DNA from: Flavobacterium sp. CBA20B-1 | Lineage (GTDB): Bacteria > Bacteroidota > Bacteroidia > Flavobacteriales > Flavobacteriaceae | Reading direction: 5' to 3' | Length of the DNA: 64,000 nucleotides | Assembly: GCF_028473145.1 (NCBI RefSeq) | Contig: NZ_CP092370.1 | Coordinates: forward strand, 620,001-684,000 | Shown: positions 41,464 to 49,759 of the stretch, piece after piece | Layout: each line of letters begins with the position of its first letter | How positions within the stretch are numbered: the stretch's first letter is position 1 | Translations under genes and position numbers: made by a program | The notes under the pieces: generated by a model | The model's database searches: none | What the model saw: only the letters and a program-made list of their open reading frames with translations | Told to the model about the DNA's origin: nothing

Positions 41464-41697
41464 TTATTCATCTTCGGCAAAACGGGTAATTTCTCTTTCG
41501 TAAAATTCACCAGCAAGATCAATTAAACGATCCATTTCTTCTTTAAGTTCTATTTCTTCAGATTCGTCTAATTCCTCTAAAAATTCAATGTTTTCTGTTT
41601 CTAAATCAATAATGAAACGCGGATATTCTAAATGTATCACAAATAAATGATCAGGAAAATCGGTGTTATCGGCTAAAACAAATTTTGGTAAATCCAT
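41464..41697 (-). CDS. Small acidic protein (77 aa)
   Basis: The protein MDLPKFVLADNTDFPDHLFVIHLEYPRFIIDLETENIEFLEELD... is very acidic in its second half (EELDESEEIELKEEMDRL). The first half reads like a small conserved flavobacterial protein, with strands FVIHLEYPRFIIDL. Its function is not known. It begins three bases after the MATE gene on the same strand and must be co-translated. The IS lies directly downstream but leaves it whole. Confidence 0.75.
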   Translation of the reverse strand: MDLPKFVLADNTDFPDHLFVIHLEYPRFIIDLETENIEFLEELDESEEIELKEEMDRLIDLAGEFYEREITRFAEDE

Positions 41698-41700
41698 TGT

Positions 41701-43083
41701 TTAAATTTTTATGTTATTGTTAATATATCTTTTTGACATGAAATGGAAGCGAAGATACGAAAAAATTGCAGCCACAGTTAATCCTGCCAACAATCCATAC
41801 CAAATACCTTCTGCTTGTAAAGGGGTGTATAGCCCTAAATAAACACACAGCGGAAAACCAATTACCCAATAGGATATAAAAGTAATAATCATGGGTAAAT
41901 TCACGTCTTGCAAACCTCTTAAAGCGCCCAATGCGGTTACCTGAATACCATCTGATATTTGAAAAATCGCGGCAATCAGTAATAATTTTCCAGCAATATC
42001 GATTACTTCTTGGTTTGTAATTGCTTGGCTTATATCGGTATTATCTAAAAAAAGCAAGGGAATATAGTTGTGAAATAACACAAAAAACAATGCAAAGCCT
42101 GAATAAAGAATCAAGGTCATTAACATAATTGATTTGGCAACGGTTTCCATTTTCACATAATCTTTCAAACCTTTTTGATTGCCCACACGTATCATGGCTG
42201 CAACGCTCAACCCCGAAGCAAACATAAAAGTCATTGAAGCCATAGACAAAGCAATTTGATTGGCTGCTTGTGAAGAAGTTCCCAACATTCCCGAAAGCCA
42301 AACAGCACCTGTGAACAAAGCCACTTCAAACAATGATTGCATCGATGATGGAATACCAATTGCACTAATGTATTTGCTCATTTTTAGGTTGATTTCTTTG
42401 AACGCTATTTTTTCTAAATAAATTTTAAAAGCAGGTAATTTGTACATGATATATACAAAGTAAACAAGCATTACAACGCGCGAAATTAAAGTGCCGTAAG
42501 CAGCACCCATCATACCCATTTCGGGGAAAATCCACACACCATATATCAATAGATAATTAAAAAGCACATTTATGATATTGGCTATAATTGTGGCATACAT
42601 AGAATATTTGGTTTGCGATTTTCCATCGGCAAATTGTTTAAAACCTTGAAAAATTACCAAAGGAACTAGTGATAACGCAACGATATCTAAAAATGGTTTA
42701 GACATTTGTGCTACATCGTCTGGCTGATTCATCAAATCAATAAAAGGCTTAAAGAAATACAAAAGTGCAAACAAAATCAATCCTAAAACGGTGCATAGAA
42801 ACACTCCGTTTATAAAAACAGATCTACCTTTAGCGGTGTCATTTTCAGTGTCGGCTGCAGCAACCAATGGCGTGATTGCAGAAGAAAATCCCACGCCAAT
42901 TGATAAAGCAATAAACACAAAACTATTTGCAAGCGAAGCAGCTGCCAGTTGAGTAGCGCCAATTTTCCCAACCATAATATTGTCTATAATTCCAACAATG
43001 GTGTGGCCAAGCATCGCCAAAATTATTGGGTAAGCCAATTTAAAGTTATAGCCAAATTCTTGTGTGTACTTTTTAAGCGTCAT
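41701..43083 (-). CDS. MATE-family efflux transporter
   Basis: The 460-residue protein has twelve membrane segments and the MATE signatures LAYPIILAMLGHTIVGIIDNIMVGKIGATQLAAASLANS and GIPSSMQSLFEVALFTGAVWLSGMLG with QAANQIALSMASMTFMFASGLSVAAMIRVGNQ. Such pumps export drugs or metabolites using sodium or protons. The ATG at 43083 (MTLKKYTQEFG) is preferred to one twelve codons upstream, since the latter adds an uncharacteristic tail and comes close to the divergent gene. It is co-transcribed with the 77-residue gene. Confidence 0.93.
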   Translation of the reverse strand: MTLKKYTQEFGYNFKLAYPIILAMLGHTIVGIIDNIMVGKIGATQLAAASLANSFVFIALSIGVGFSSAITPLVAAADTENDTAKGRSVFINGVFLCTVLGLILFALLYFFKPFIDLMNQPDDVAQMSKPFLDIVALSLVPLVIFQGFKQFADGKSQTKYSMYATIIANIINVLFNYLLIYGVWIFPEMGMMGAAYGTLISRVVMLVYFVYIMYKLPAFKIYLEKIAFKEINLKMSKYISAIGIPSSMQSLFEVALFTGAVWLSGMLGTSSQAANQIALSMASMTFMFASGLSVAAMIRVGNQKGLKDYVKMETVAKSIMLMTLILYSGFALFFVLFHNYIPLLFLDNTDISQAITNQEVIDIAGKLLLIAAIFQISDGIQVTALGALRGLQDVNLPMIITFISYWVIGFPLCVYLGLYTPLQAEGIWYGLLAGLTVAAIFSYLRFHFMSKRYINNNIKI

Positions 43084-43157
43084 TCCAATTTTTTTGCAAA
43101 GATAGGCACTCGCTGGCACAACATTTGTTGCTATTGCCTAAAAAAAATAAAAATAGT

Positions 43158-43643
43158 ATGAAAAAAGTTCTTTTAACAACAGCAACAACATTATTTTTAA
43201 GCGCAATGGCGTTTAGTCAAACCAATTACAACAGAGGTTTTAGATTAGGTTTTGGGTTAAATGGCGGATTTCCAACAGACGGTGCCTATGATGGAAGTGT
43301 GGGAATAGACGTGCGTACACAATATGATATGAGCAGAAAAACATCATTAACACTCACATCGGGTTACACACATTTATTTACAGAACCAGAAGATGTTGGT
43401 TTTATACCTGCAAAATTAGGTGTAAAGTATTTTTTTGGAAATCAATTTTATACGATGGGCGAAGCGGGTGCAGCTTTTGGTGTAAACGGTGCTCTTGATA
43501 ATTCTTTAATATTGGCACCAGTTTTTGGTTTTGCCAATAAATATTTAGATGCCAGCTTGCGATATGAACATTACAGCGACTACGAAACCGATCAAATTGC
43601 ATTAAGATTGGCGTATGGATTTAGTTTAAAGAAGAAAAAGTAG
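43158..43643 (+). CDS. Outer-membrane beta-barrel protein
   Basis: The 161-residue protein starts MKKVLLTTATTLFLSAMAFSQ, a signal peptide, followed by eight amphipathic strands (GFRLGFGLNGGFP, GIDVRTQYDMSRKTSLTLTSGYTHLF, LGVKYFFGNQFYTMGEAGAAFG, ASLRYEHYSD...) and ends IALRLAYGFSLKKKK. It resembles small porin-like OmpX/OmpW-type barrels of Bacteroidota. Lysines after the last strand are unusual for an outer-membrane ending. Confidence 0.8.
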   Translation: MKKVLLTTATTLFLSAMAFSQTNYNRGFRLGFGLNGGFPTDGAYDGSVGIDVRTQYDMSRKTSLTLTSGYTHLFTEPEDVGFIPAKLGVKYFFGNQFYTMGEAGAAFGVNGALDNSLILAPVFGFANKYLDASLRYEHYSDYETDQIALRLAYGFSLKKKK

Positions 43644-43651
43644 TATATTTG
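43644..43651 (+). promoter_or_regulatory. -7 box of the META lipoprotein gene
   Basis: TATATTTG matches TAnnTTTG, starting one base after the barrel gene's stop and 13 bases before the ATG at 43665. Confidence 0.5.
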
Positions 43652-43664
43652 AAATAAAAATCAA

Positions 43665-44123
43665 ATGAAAAGAATCATATTTTTAGCAATCGTTTTAATG
43701 TTTAATTTAGGAATTATGTCGTGTGTATGTTCTCAAAATAAGTTCGATTCGCAGAAAGCAACATCGGAACAAATAAAAAATACATTAAACAATACTTCTT
43801 GGGTTTTGAAGCGATTAGATGTTCAAAATCGTGATTTTGTTCCAACCGATGAGCAAAAAGAATTGGTGTTGTCTTTTAATGACAACTACTACAGCTCTAG
43901 CGACGGCTGTAATGGACAAGGTGGCGAATTTAATATCACAGACAATAAAGTGAGCTTTGATAAAGGCATGTCAACCATGCGTTATTGCGGTGATGAAATG
44001 AAACATTTAATATACAGCGTACCTTTTGGAAGTGTAAAATCGATCCAAATTAAAAAAGACGAATTACAATTGTTAGATGCCGAAAAAAAGGTGATTGCTA
44101 CTTATCTGAAGAAAAACGTATAA
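43665..44123 (+). CDS. META-domain (HslJ-like) lipoprotein
   Basis: The signal MKRIIFLAIVLMFNLGIMSC gives a lipid cysteine at residue 20. The META domain reads NTSWVLKRLDVQN, ELVLSFNDNYYSSSDGCNGQGGEFNITDNKVSF, then MSTMRYCGDEM, with the two cysteines of the family. HslJ-type proteins are tied to heat shock and novobiocin resistance in E. coli, but their role in Bacteroidota is unknown. It may be transcribed from its own promoter and ends at a terminator. Confidence 0.88.
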   Translation: MKRIIFLAIVLMFNLGIMSCVCSQNKFDSQKATSEQIKNTLNNTSWVLKRLDVQNRDFVPTDEQKELVLSFNDNYYSSSDGCNGQGGEFNITDNKVSFDKGMSTMRYCGDEMKHLIYSVPFGSVKSIQIKKDELQLLDAEKKVIATYLKKNV

Positions 44124-44142
44124 TTGAAAGGTATGTTTTGTG

Positions 44143-44174
44143 AAAAAGTTTAGCATTTTGTTAAACTTTTTTTG
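44143..44174 (+). terminator. Terminator of the META lipoprotein gene
   Basis: Stem AAAAAGTTTA (44143-44152)/TAAACTTTTT (44162-44171) followed by TTG; AT-rich but with a full T-run. Confidence 0.7.
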
Positions 44175-44249
44175 TTTGTAATAAATACGAAATCCATATT
44201 ATTTTAATAGAAGTTTCTTTAACTTTACACTTATTGAAAATTTAAAACC

Positions 44250-44774
44250 ATGTTTCAAAACAATACCATTTCAATAAACGAAATACCCACATATCAAGAG
44301 GTGGAAACACAGCCATTGCATCACAATTACAGAAAAATAGTATGGCTAAATTCCTTGATTATTTTGTTTTTAGGCGCGGCTGGTGCTACAGCTCTTTTTT
44401 TTATTTTTGAGGAAGTAGAAAAGTGGTATTTTATTAGTGGAATCCTATTTATCTGTTTGCTTTTGGCTATATTTCCCTTAATTTCCTACAAAAAGAAACG
44501 ATATGCCTTTCGCCAGCACGATGTCATTTTTAAAAAAGGTTTAATTGTTAAAAGCATCCACATTTCGCCATATATTCGTTTGCAACACGTGGTAATCAAA
44601 CAAGGATGGTATGCAAAAAAATTAGGTTTGGCAACATTGGCTTTATATACCGCTGCAAACAATTTTTCAGATATATCTATTCCTGGGCTCACATTGGAAG
44701 AAGCTGAACGTTGGAAAAGTTTTTTAATGAATCGAATGGAAGATTTAAACAATGAGTCAGAAAACGAACTATAA
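44250..44774 (+). CDS. PH-domain membrane protein (YdbS-like)
   Basis: The 174-residue protein has two membrane helices (IVWLNSLIILFLGAAGATALFFIF and WYFISGILFICLLLAIFPLI) and a bacterial PH domain (DUF304): RQHDVIFKKGLIVKSIHISPYIRLQHVVIKQGWYAKKLGLATLALYTA. It matches YdbS of Bacillus, which works with YdbT and confers bacteriocin resistance. It overlaps the YdbT-like gene by 23 bases. It is the first of five overlapping or closely spaced genes. Confidence 0.88.
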   Translation: MFQNNTISINEIPTYQEVETQPLHHNYRKIVWLNSLIILFLGAAGATALFFIFEEVEKWYFISGILFICLLLAIFPLISYKKKRYAFRQHDVIFKKGLIVKSIHISPYIRLQHVVIKQGWYAKKLGLATLALYTAANNFSDISIPGLTLEEAERWKSFLMNRMEDLNNESENEL

Positions 44775-46278
44775 TTTTAGTCAACCCAATAAATTAGACC
44801 GCAAAGCCTTGTTTTTGGTATTAGCAACCTCTTTGTGGACTGTTGTTCGGGCATCGTGGCCCATTTTAGCCATCATGTTTGTTAGAAAAGGAGAAAAAAG
44901 CTGGTATTTATTGGCGGGAATTGCAGTAATTACGTTTTTTACTTTTCTAAGAAAATTGGTCGATTTTTTTTATTTTTCGTATGAAGTTGTTCATAATGAA
45001 TTAATTATAAAAAAAGGCTGGCTAAGCAAATCAACTACAGTTGTGAGTTTAGATAAAATTCACGAAGTAAATTTAAACCAGAAATTCGTACATAAATTAG
45101 TTGGTTTATATTTGATAAGTATTGACACAGCCGGAAGCTCTAAAACCGAAATCGAAATCAATGGTGTTGATTATAAAAAAGCTTTAGCATTTAAAGAAGT
45201 AATTACAAACTACGAATCAACCGAAGTGTTAACAACTCATAGTTTTGATACGGATGAATCACCTGAAGAAGAAACAAAAAAGCAAGCTAATACAATATCA
45301 AACACCATAAATATTGGTTTGCCAAGTCTTATAAAAATTGGTCTAACACGCAATTATTTCCAAACGTTGGGTTTAATGATTGCCATTTCTTTTCAAATTA
45401 TAGACCAATTGCAAGATCTTTTTTACTTAGATGACAACTCCACGGTTTACGATGATATTTTTGATGCTTCCTATGAGCAATATATTGGTTTTGTGGGTCT
45501 TCTCATGATTTTAGCGCTCATTGTGTTAATTGTTCTTTTTAATTTAGGACGCACCTTGCTCACTTATTACAATTACCAAATCAATTTTAAAAAACAAAAC
45601 ATCACAGCATCTTATGGTTTGACCGATTCGCATATTGTATCCGTAAAATCAAGCAAGGTGCAAATGTTTTTATTTCAGCAAAATTATTTTCAAAGGCTCA
45701 TGAATCTCTTTGAAGTAAAAATAAAACAAGTTGCATCAACAGAAGATAATAAAAACAAAAAAGGATTGATTGTTCCTGGAGCTAACTATTTAGAATTAAA
45801 CGCATTATTTCAAGTTATTTTTAGCAAAAATTTGATAGATAACCAGCATTATTTCAAACCGAATAAACGGGTTTTGCTTTTAAAAATGTTGTGGTTGTGT
45901 TTACCAGTTTTCATTGCTATGGGAGTGTTGTATGCAACCGATTCTTTGTATTATTCATGGGTGGTGGTTCTTGCTTTTTTTGCAATTTATCTATTGATGT
46001 ATCTGGGCTACAAAAACGAAAAATTGATGTATCAAGATGATTTTATTGTTCTAAAAAAAGGTGTTTGGGATATTGCTACCATTAATCTGCCTATCTATAA
46101 AATTCAAAAAGTTTCTATTTCACAAAGTTATTTTCAAGAAAAAAATCAAATAGGTTCACTAATTTTGCATACTGCCGGCGGAACGGTAACGTTGTTTTAT
46201 TATGATTTTACACTGTTGCAACAAATGGCAAATGAAATTCTTTACAAAATAGAAAAAAATAAACATTCATGGATGTAA
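44752..46278 (+). CDS. PH-domain membrane protein (YdbT-like)
   Basis: The 508-residue protein has three PH-like (DUF304) domains, each after a pair of membrane helices: HNELIIKKGWLSKSTTVVSLDKIHEVNLNQ, QINFKKQNITASYGLTDSHIVSVKSSKVQM and DDFIVLKKGVWDIATINLPIYKIQKVSISQS. This is the YdbT layout. With its YdbS-like neighbour it probably forms a membrane complex of unknown task. It overlaps the hydrolase gene by 10 bases. Confidence 0.9.
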   Translation: MSQKTNYNFSQPNKLDRKALFLVLATSLWTVVRASWPILAIMFVRKGEKSWYLLAGIAVITFFTFLRKLVDFFYFSYEVVHNELIIKKGWLSKSTTVVSLDKIHEVNLNQKFVHKLVGLYLISIDTAGSSKTEIEINGVDYKKALAFKEVITNYESTEVLTTHSFDTDESPEEETKKQANTISNTINIGLPSLIKIGLTRNYFQTLGLMIAISFQIIDQLQDLFYLDDNSTVYDDIFDASYEQYIGFVGLLMILALIVLIVLFNLGRTLLTYYNYQINFKKQNITASYGLTDSHIVSVKSSKVQMFLFQQNYFQRLMNLFEVKIKQVASTEDNKNKKGLIVPGANYLELNALFQVIFSKNLIDNQHYFKPNKRVLLLKMLWLCLPVFIAMGVLYATDSLYYSWVVVLAFFAIYLLMYLGYKNEKLMYQDDFIVLKKGVWDIATINLPIYKIQKVSISQSYFQEKNQIGSLILHTAGGTVTLFYYDFTLLQQMANEILYKIEKNKHSWM

Positions 46279-47060
46279 CAACGAGTGAAGAAACCGTTTT
46301 TATACAAACATCAAAGCTTTATTACAAGAAATGGTCGGTTGAAAACCCACTAAAAACCATTGTTTTATTGCACGATTCGCTAGGTTGTACCGTTTTGTGG
46401 AGAGAATGGCCAGAGGAATTGGCAATGGCTTTGAATTGTAATGTGATTTCTTATGACCGACGAGGTTACGGCAATTCGGAAAATTATACCGTAAAACGAC
46501 CTATAGATTATCTAGAACAAGAAGCGGTTATTCTGAATGATTTGTTGCAGTATTGGCAAGTGGAACAACCTGTTTTGTTTGGTTTTTCAGATGGAGCATC
46601 GGTGGCAACAATTTATGCCGGAATGTATCCACAGAATACAACATTGTTGATTGTTGAAGGAGTTCACGTGCTGATTGAAAAAGAAACTTTGCAAGGTGTT
46701 CGCGAAGCAGAAGAAATGTTACACAACACACAAATTGCAAAGGCTTTACAAAAATACCACGGCGATAAAGTATATGATTTATACTACGCGTGGACCAAAA
46801 CTTGGCTTTCTAGTGCGCATCAAAGTTGGAATATCGAGCATTTTATTCCCCGTATCACCGTTCCAATTTTGGTTATTCAAGGCGAATTAGATGAATTTGG
46901 TTCTATGAATCAGGTCAATGCATTTGATAAGGCTTCGGGAATTGTTCAAAAATGTATTGTTTCAGGTGCCAAACACACCGCACATAAAGAAGAAAAAGCA
47001 TTTGTTTTTTCTACTATCACTCAATTTGTAAACACACATATTCATGAAAAAATGGATTAA
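46269..47060 (+). CDS. Alpha/beta hydrolase
   Basis: The 263-residue protein has the alpha/beta hydrolase pattern: TIVLLHDSLGCTVLWREWPEEL (oxyanion region), ISYDRRGYGNSE, nucleophile elbow FGFSDGAS, then QGELDEFG (Asp) and GAKHTAHKEE (His). All three catalytic residues are present. Position just before menA raises the possibility that it supplies MenH activity (SHCHC synthase), but the motif FSDGAS differs from the usual MenH GYSMGG and this is inference. It overlaps menA by 17 bases. Confidence 0.85.
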   Translation: MDVTTSEETVFIQTSKLYYKKWSVENPLKTIVLLHDSLGCTVLWREWPEELAMALNCNVISYDRRGYGNSENYTVKRPIDYLEQEAVILNDLLQYWQVEQPVLFGFSDGASVATIYAGMYPQNTTLLIVEGVHVLIEKETLQGVREAEEMLHNTQIAKALQKYHGDKVYDLYYAWTKTWLSSAHQSWNIEHFIPRITVPILVIQGELDEFGSMNQVNAFDKASGIVQKCIVSGAKHTAHKEEKAFVFSTITQFVNTHIHEKMD

Positions 47061-47949
47061 AGCTGCACGTTTGCGTACGTTGCCATTGTCGGTTTCCGGT
47101 ATTATTTTGGGCAGTGCATGTGCCTATCACGCCGTTCCATCACACGCTTCGTTTTGGTTAATTTTTGGACTGTGTTTGCTAACCACGTTGTTTTTTCAGG
47201 TGCTTTCTAACTATGCCAACGATTATGGCGATGCAGTAAAAGGTACCGATAACGATAATAGAGTAGGACCCCAAAGAGCCATTCAAAGCGGCGAAATATC
47301 CAAACAAGCTATGAAAAAAGCGATTATAATCACTTCGGTACTGGGATTGCTTTCATCGGTGGCTGTAATCTATTGTTCGTTTGGTAAAGAACAGTTTTTT
47401 CAAGCAATAATTTATTTGGTTTTAGCTGTGGCTTGCGTTGGTGCTGCTATAAAATATACAGTTGGATCATCTGCTTACGGTTATCGTGGGTTGGGTGATG
47501 TGTTTGTGTTTGTGTTTTTTGGATTGGTAAGCACTTTAGGGGTGTATTATTTATATTTGCATAGCATCGATTTAAAAATATTGTTTCCAGCAGTTGCAAT
47601 TGGCTTGCTAAGTACAGCTGTATTAAACATGAACAATATGCGCGATATTGAAAACGATGCCGCCATGAATAAAAACACACTTGTAGTGAAAATGGGATAT
47701 GCAAAAGCTAAAAATTACCACTTTTTTTTAATCATTACTGCTGTTATTGCGTTCAATATTTTTGCTTTTGAAACCTTCACAAAATGGTATCAATTTGCAT
47801 ATGTTTTGGCATTGATTCCGCTGTTTAAAAATTTAGCCGTTGTGGCAAAAACAAAAAATGCTCGAAAGTTAGATCCCGAATTAAAACGCATTGCACTCAT
47901 TACTTTTTTTGTATCTTTATTATTCTCAATTGCAATCATTTTAAATTAA
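47044..47949 (+). CDS. menA: 1,4-dihydroxy-2-naphthoate prenyltransferase
   Basis: MenA attaches the polyprenyl tail to DHNA, making demethylmenaquinone in the membrane. The 301-residue protein has the UbiA motif one NYANDYGDAVKGTDNDNRVGPQRAIQSGEI and motif two NNMRDIENDAAMNKNTLVVKMG, with eight or nine membrane helices. The MenA-specific start MKKWIKAARLRTLPLSVSGIILGSA is present. It overlaps the hydrolase gene and is followed four bases later by the MBL hydrolase; menC lies about 730 bases beyond. Confidence 0.95.
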   Translation: MKKWIKAARLRTLPLSVSGIILGSACAYHAVPSHASFWLIFGLCLLTTLFFQVLSNYANDYGDAVKGTDNDNRVGPQRAIQSGEISKQAMKKAIIITSVLGLLSSVAVIYCSFGKEQFFQAIIYLVLAVACVGAAIKYTVGSSAYGYRGLGDVFVFVFFGLVSTLGVYYLYLHSIDLKILFPAVAIGLLSTAVLNMNNMRDIENDAAMNKNTLVVKMGYAKAKNYHFFLIITAVIAFNIFAFETFTKWYQFAYVLALIPLFKNLAVVAKTKNARKLDPELKRIALITFFVSLLFSIAIILN

Positions 47950-47953
47950 AACT

Positions 47954-48631
47954 ATGAAAATAACGTATTACGGACATGCGTCCTTAGGAATCGAAATAAA
48001 CGACATTCATATTATTGTAGATCCTTTTATTTCGGCAAACGAATTGGCAAAACATATTGATGTAAACTCTTTAAAGGCCCATTATATCTTAATTACACAT
48101 GCACACGGCGATCATATTTTAGACGTGGAAACTATTGCAAAAAATACAGGTGCTACGATTGTGTCAAATGCAGAGATTGCAGGGTATTATGAAGCAAAAG
48201 GTTTTAAAGCACATCCAATGAATCACGGGGGAAGCTGGGATTTTGATTTTGGGCGTTTAAAATATGTAAATGCCATTCATTCAAGTAGTTTTCCCGATGG
48301 AACTTATGGCGGACAACCTGGAGGTTTTGTAATTGAAGCCGATAATAAAAATTTATATATTGCCGGTGACACGGCGTTGACTTATGATTTGAAACTGGTT
48401 TCTATGCGAAATCCTTTAGATTTAGCCATTTTACCAATAGGAAGCAACTTTACAATGGATGTTGACGACGCTGCTGTGGCTGCTGAATTTTTAGATGTAA
48501 CAAAAGTATTAGGCTATCATTATGATACTTTTGGATACATTAAAATCGATCACGAAGTGGCAAAACAAAAATTCGCAAACAAACACAAAGAACTGATTTT
48601 ATTGCCTGTGGGTGATTCAATTGTAATATAA
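47954..48631 (+). CDS. Metal-dependent hydrolase, UPF0173/MBL fold
   Basis: The 225-residue protein has the metallo-beta-lactamase fold: MKITYYGHASLGIEI, IIVDPFIS, LITHAHGDHILDV (metal motif HxHxDH), MNHGGSWDFDFG, then YIAGDTALTYDL and LGYHYDTFGYIKID. It matches the UPF0173/YtkL group, whose substrate is not known. It sits between menA and menC, which hints at a link with quinone synthesis, without proof. A terminator follows. Confidence 0.92.
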   Translation: MKITYYGHASLGIEINDIHIIVDPFISANELAKHIDVNSLKAHYILITHAHGDHILDVETIAKNTGATIVSNAEIAGYYEAKGFKAHPMNHGGSWDFDFGRLKYVNAIHSSSFPDGTYGGQPGGFVIEADNKNLYIAGDTALTYDLKLVSMRNPLDLAILPIGSNFTMDVDDAAVAAEFLDVTKVLGYHYDTFGYIKIDHEVAKQKFANKHKELILLPVGDSIVI

Positions 48632-48636
48632 AAGAA

Positions 48637-48664
48637 ACCCTGATTTTTTCAGGGTATTTTTTTG
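48637..48664 (+). terminator. Terminator between the MBL hydrolase and menC
   Basis: Perfect 7-bp stem ACCCTGA (48637-48643)/TCAGGGT (48649-48655), followed by ATTTTTTTT. It separates menC from the operon before it. Confidence 0.9.
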
Positions 48665-48685
48665 AAAACTAATGATACATTTTCC

Positions 48686-49744
48686 ATGAAAGCAACATTT
48701 AAAAAATACCTATTAAACTTTAAACAAGCATCGGGAACATCAAGAGGAGTGATGCATACAAAGGAAACTTATTTTTTAATTATTCAAGATGATGATAAAA
48801 TCGGAATAGGTGAGTGCGGTTTGTTTAGAGGATTGAGTTATGACGACCGATTGGATTATTCAGACAAAATGCAATGGGTGTGTGATCATATTCATTTAGG
48901 TGTAGATGCGCTTTGGAATGAATTACGAGAGTGGCCTTCCATTCAATTTGGAATAGAGCAAGCGTTTTTGTCGTTGCAGAGTAAGCACCCATTTGTTTTA
49001 TTCCCAAGTTTGTTTACCGAAAGTAAAAAAGCCATCTCTATAAATGGTTTGGTTTGGATGGGTACTCCTGAATTTATGCAACAACAAATTCAAGATAAAA
49101 TTGCAAACGGATTTAAGTGCATTAAAATTAAAATCGGAGCCATTGATTTTGAAGAAGAAATGAATTTATTAGCCGGTATCAGAACCCATTTTACGCCCGA
49201 AATGATTGAAATTAGGGTTGATGCTAATGGTGGTTTTAGTAAAAGTGAAGCTTTAAATAAGTTAATACAATTATCTGAATACAAAATACATAGTATTGAA
49301 CAACCAATTAAACAAAAGCAATATGACAGTATGGCAGATTTGTGCAAAACTACACCTGTTCCAATTGCGTTGGATGAAGAATTAATTGGTGTGATAGAAG
49401 TGAACGATAAAGAAAATCTATTGCTTAAAATCAAGCCAAAATACATCATTTTGAAGCCTAGTTTAGTAGGTGGTTTTAAAGGTACAAAAGAATGGATCGA
49501 AATTGCTGAACGATTAGGTATTGGTTGGTGGATTACATCAGCTTTAGAAAGCAATATTGGTTTAAATGCAATTGCTCAGTTTACTTTTACGTTAGAAAAC
49601 AAAATGCCACAAGGTTTAGGAACAGGCGGTTTGTTTACCAATAATTTTGAAAGTAATTTATATGTAAAAAACGGACATTTGTGGTTTGATGATGCAATTG
49701 ATGTTTCTATCGAAAACATCTTAAATCAATTAAAAAAGGAATAG
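48686..49744 (+). CDS. menC: o-Succinylbenzoate synthase
   Basis: MenC dehydrates SHCHC to o-succinylbenzoate in menaquinone synthesis. The 352-residue protein is of the enolase superfamily: KCIKIKIGAIDF with the catalytic K-x-K, metal ligands in VDANGGFS, IEQPIKQ and ALDEEL, and a second catalytic lysine in IILKPSLVGG. The ATG at 48686 (MKATFKKY) is preferred to an in-frame TTG at 48662 that overlaps the terminator. As it begins 22 bases past the terminator, its level may depend on read-through, or on an unseen promoter inside the terminator region. Confidence 0.93.
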   Translation: MKATFKKYLLNFKQASGTSRGVMHTKETYFLIIQDDDKIGIGECGLFRGLSYDDRLDYSDKMQWVCDHIHLGVDALWNELREWPSIQFGIEQAFLSLQSKHPFVLFPSLFTESKKAISINGLVWMGTPEFMQQQIQDKIANGFKCIKIKIGAIDFEEEMNLLAGIRTHFTPEMIEIRVDANGGFSKSEALNKLIQLSEYKIHSIEQPIKQKQYDSMADLCKTTPVPIALDEELIGVIEVNDKENLLLKIKPKYIILKPSLVGGFKGTKEWIEIAERLGIGWWITSALESNIGLNAIAQFTFTLENKMPQGLGTGGLFTNNFESNLYVKNGHLWFDDAIDVSIENILNQLKKE

Positions 49745-49759
49745 TTTTTTTGCACCTAA

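Noticed and set aside
39660..41470. Target-site duplication of the IS
   Set aside because: Flanks are A/T runs and no convincing matching pair could be fixed, so none is reported.
46269..47060. Calling the alpha/beta hydrolase menH outright
   Set aside because: The nucleophile motif FSDGAS is not the usual MenH one and position next to menA is not proof.
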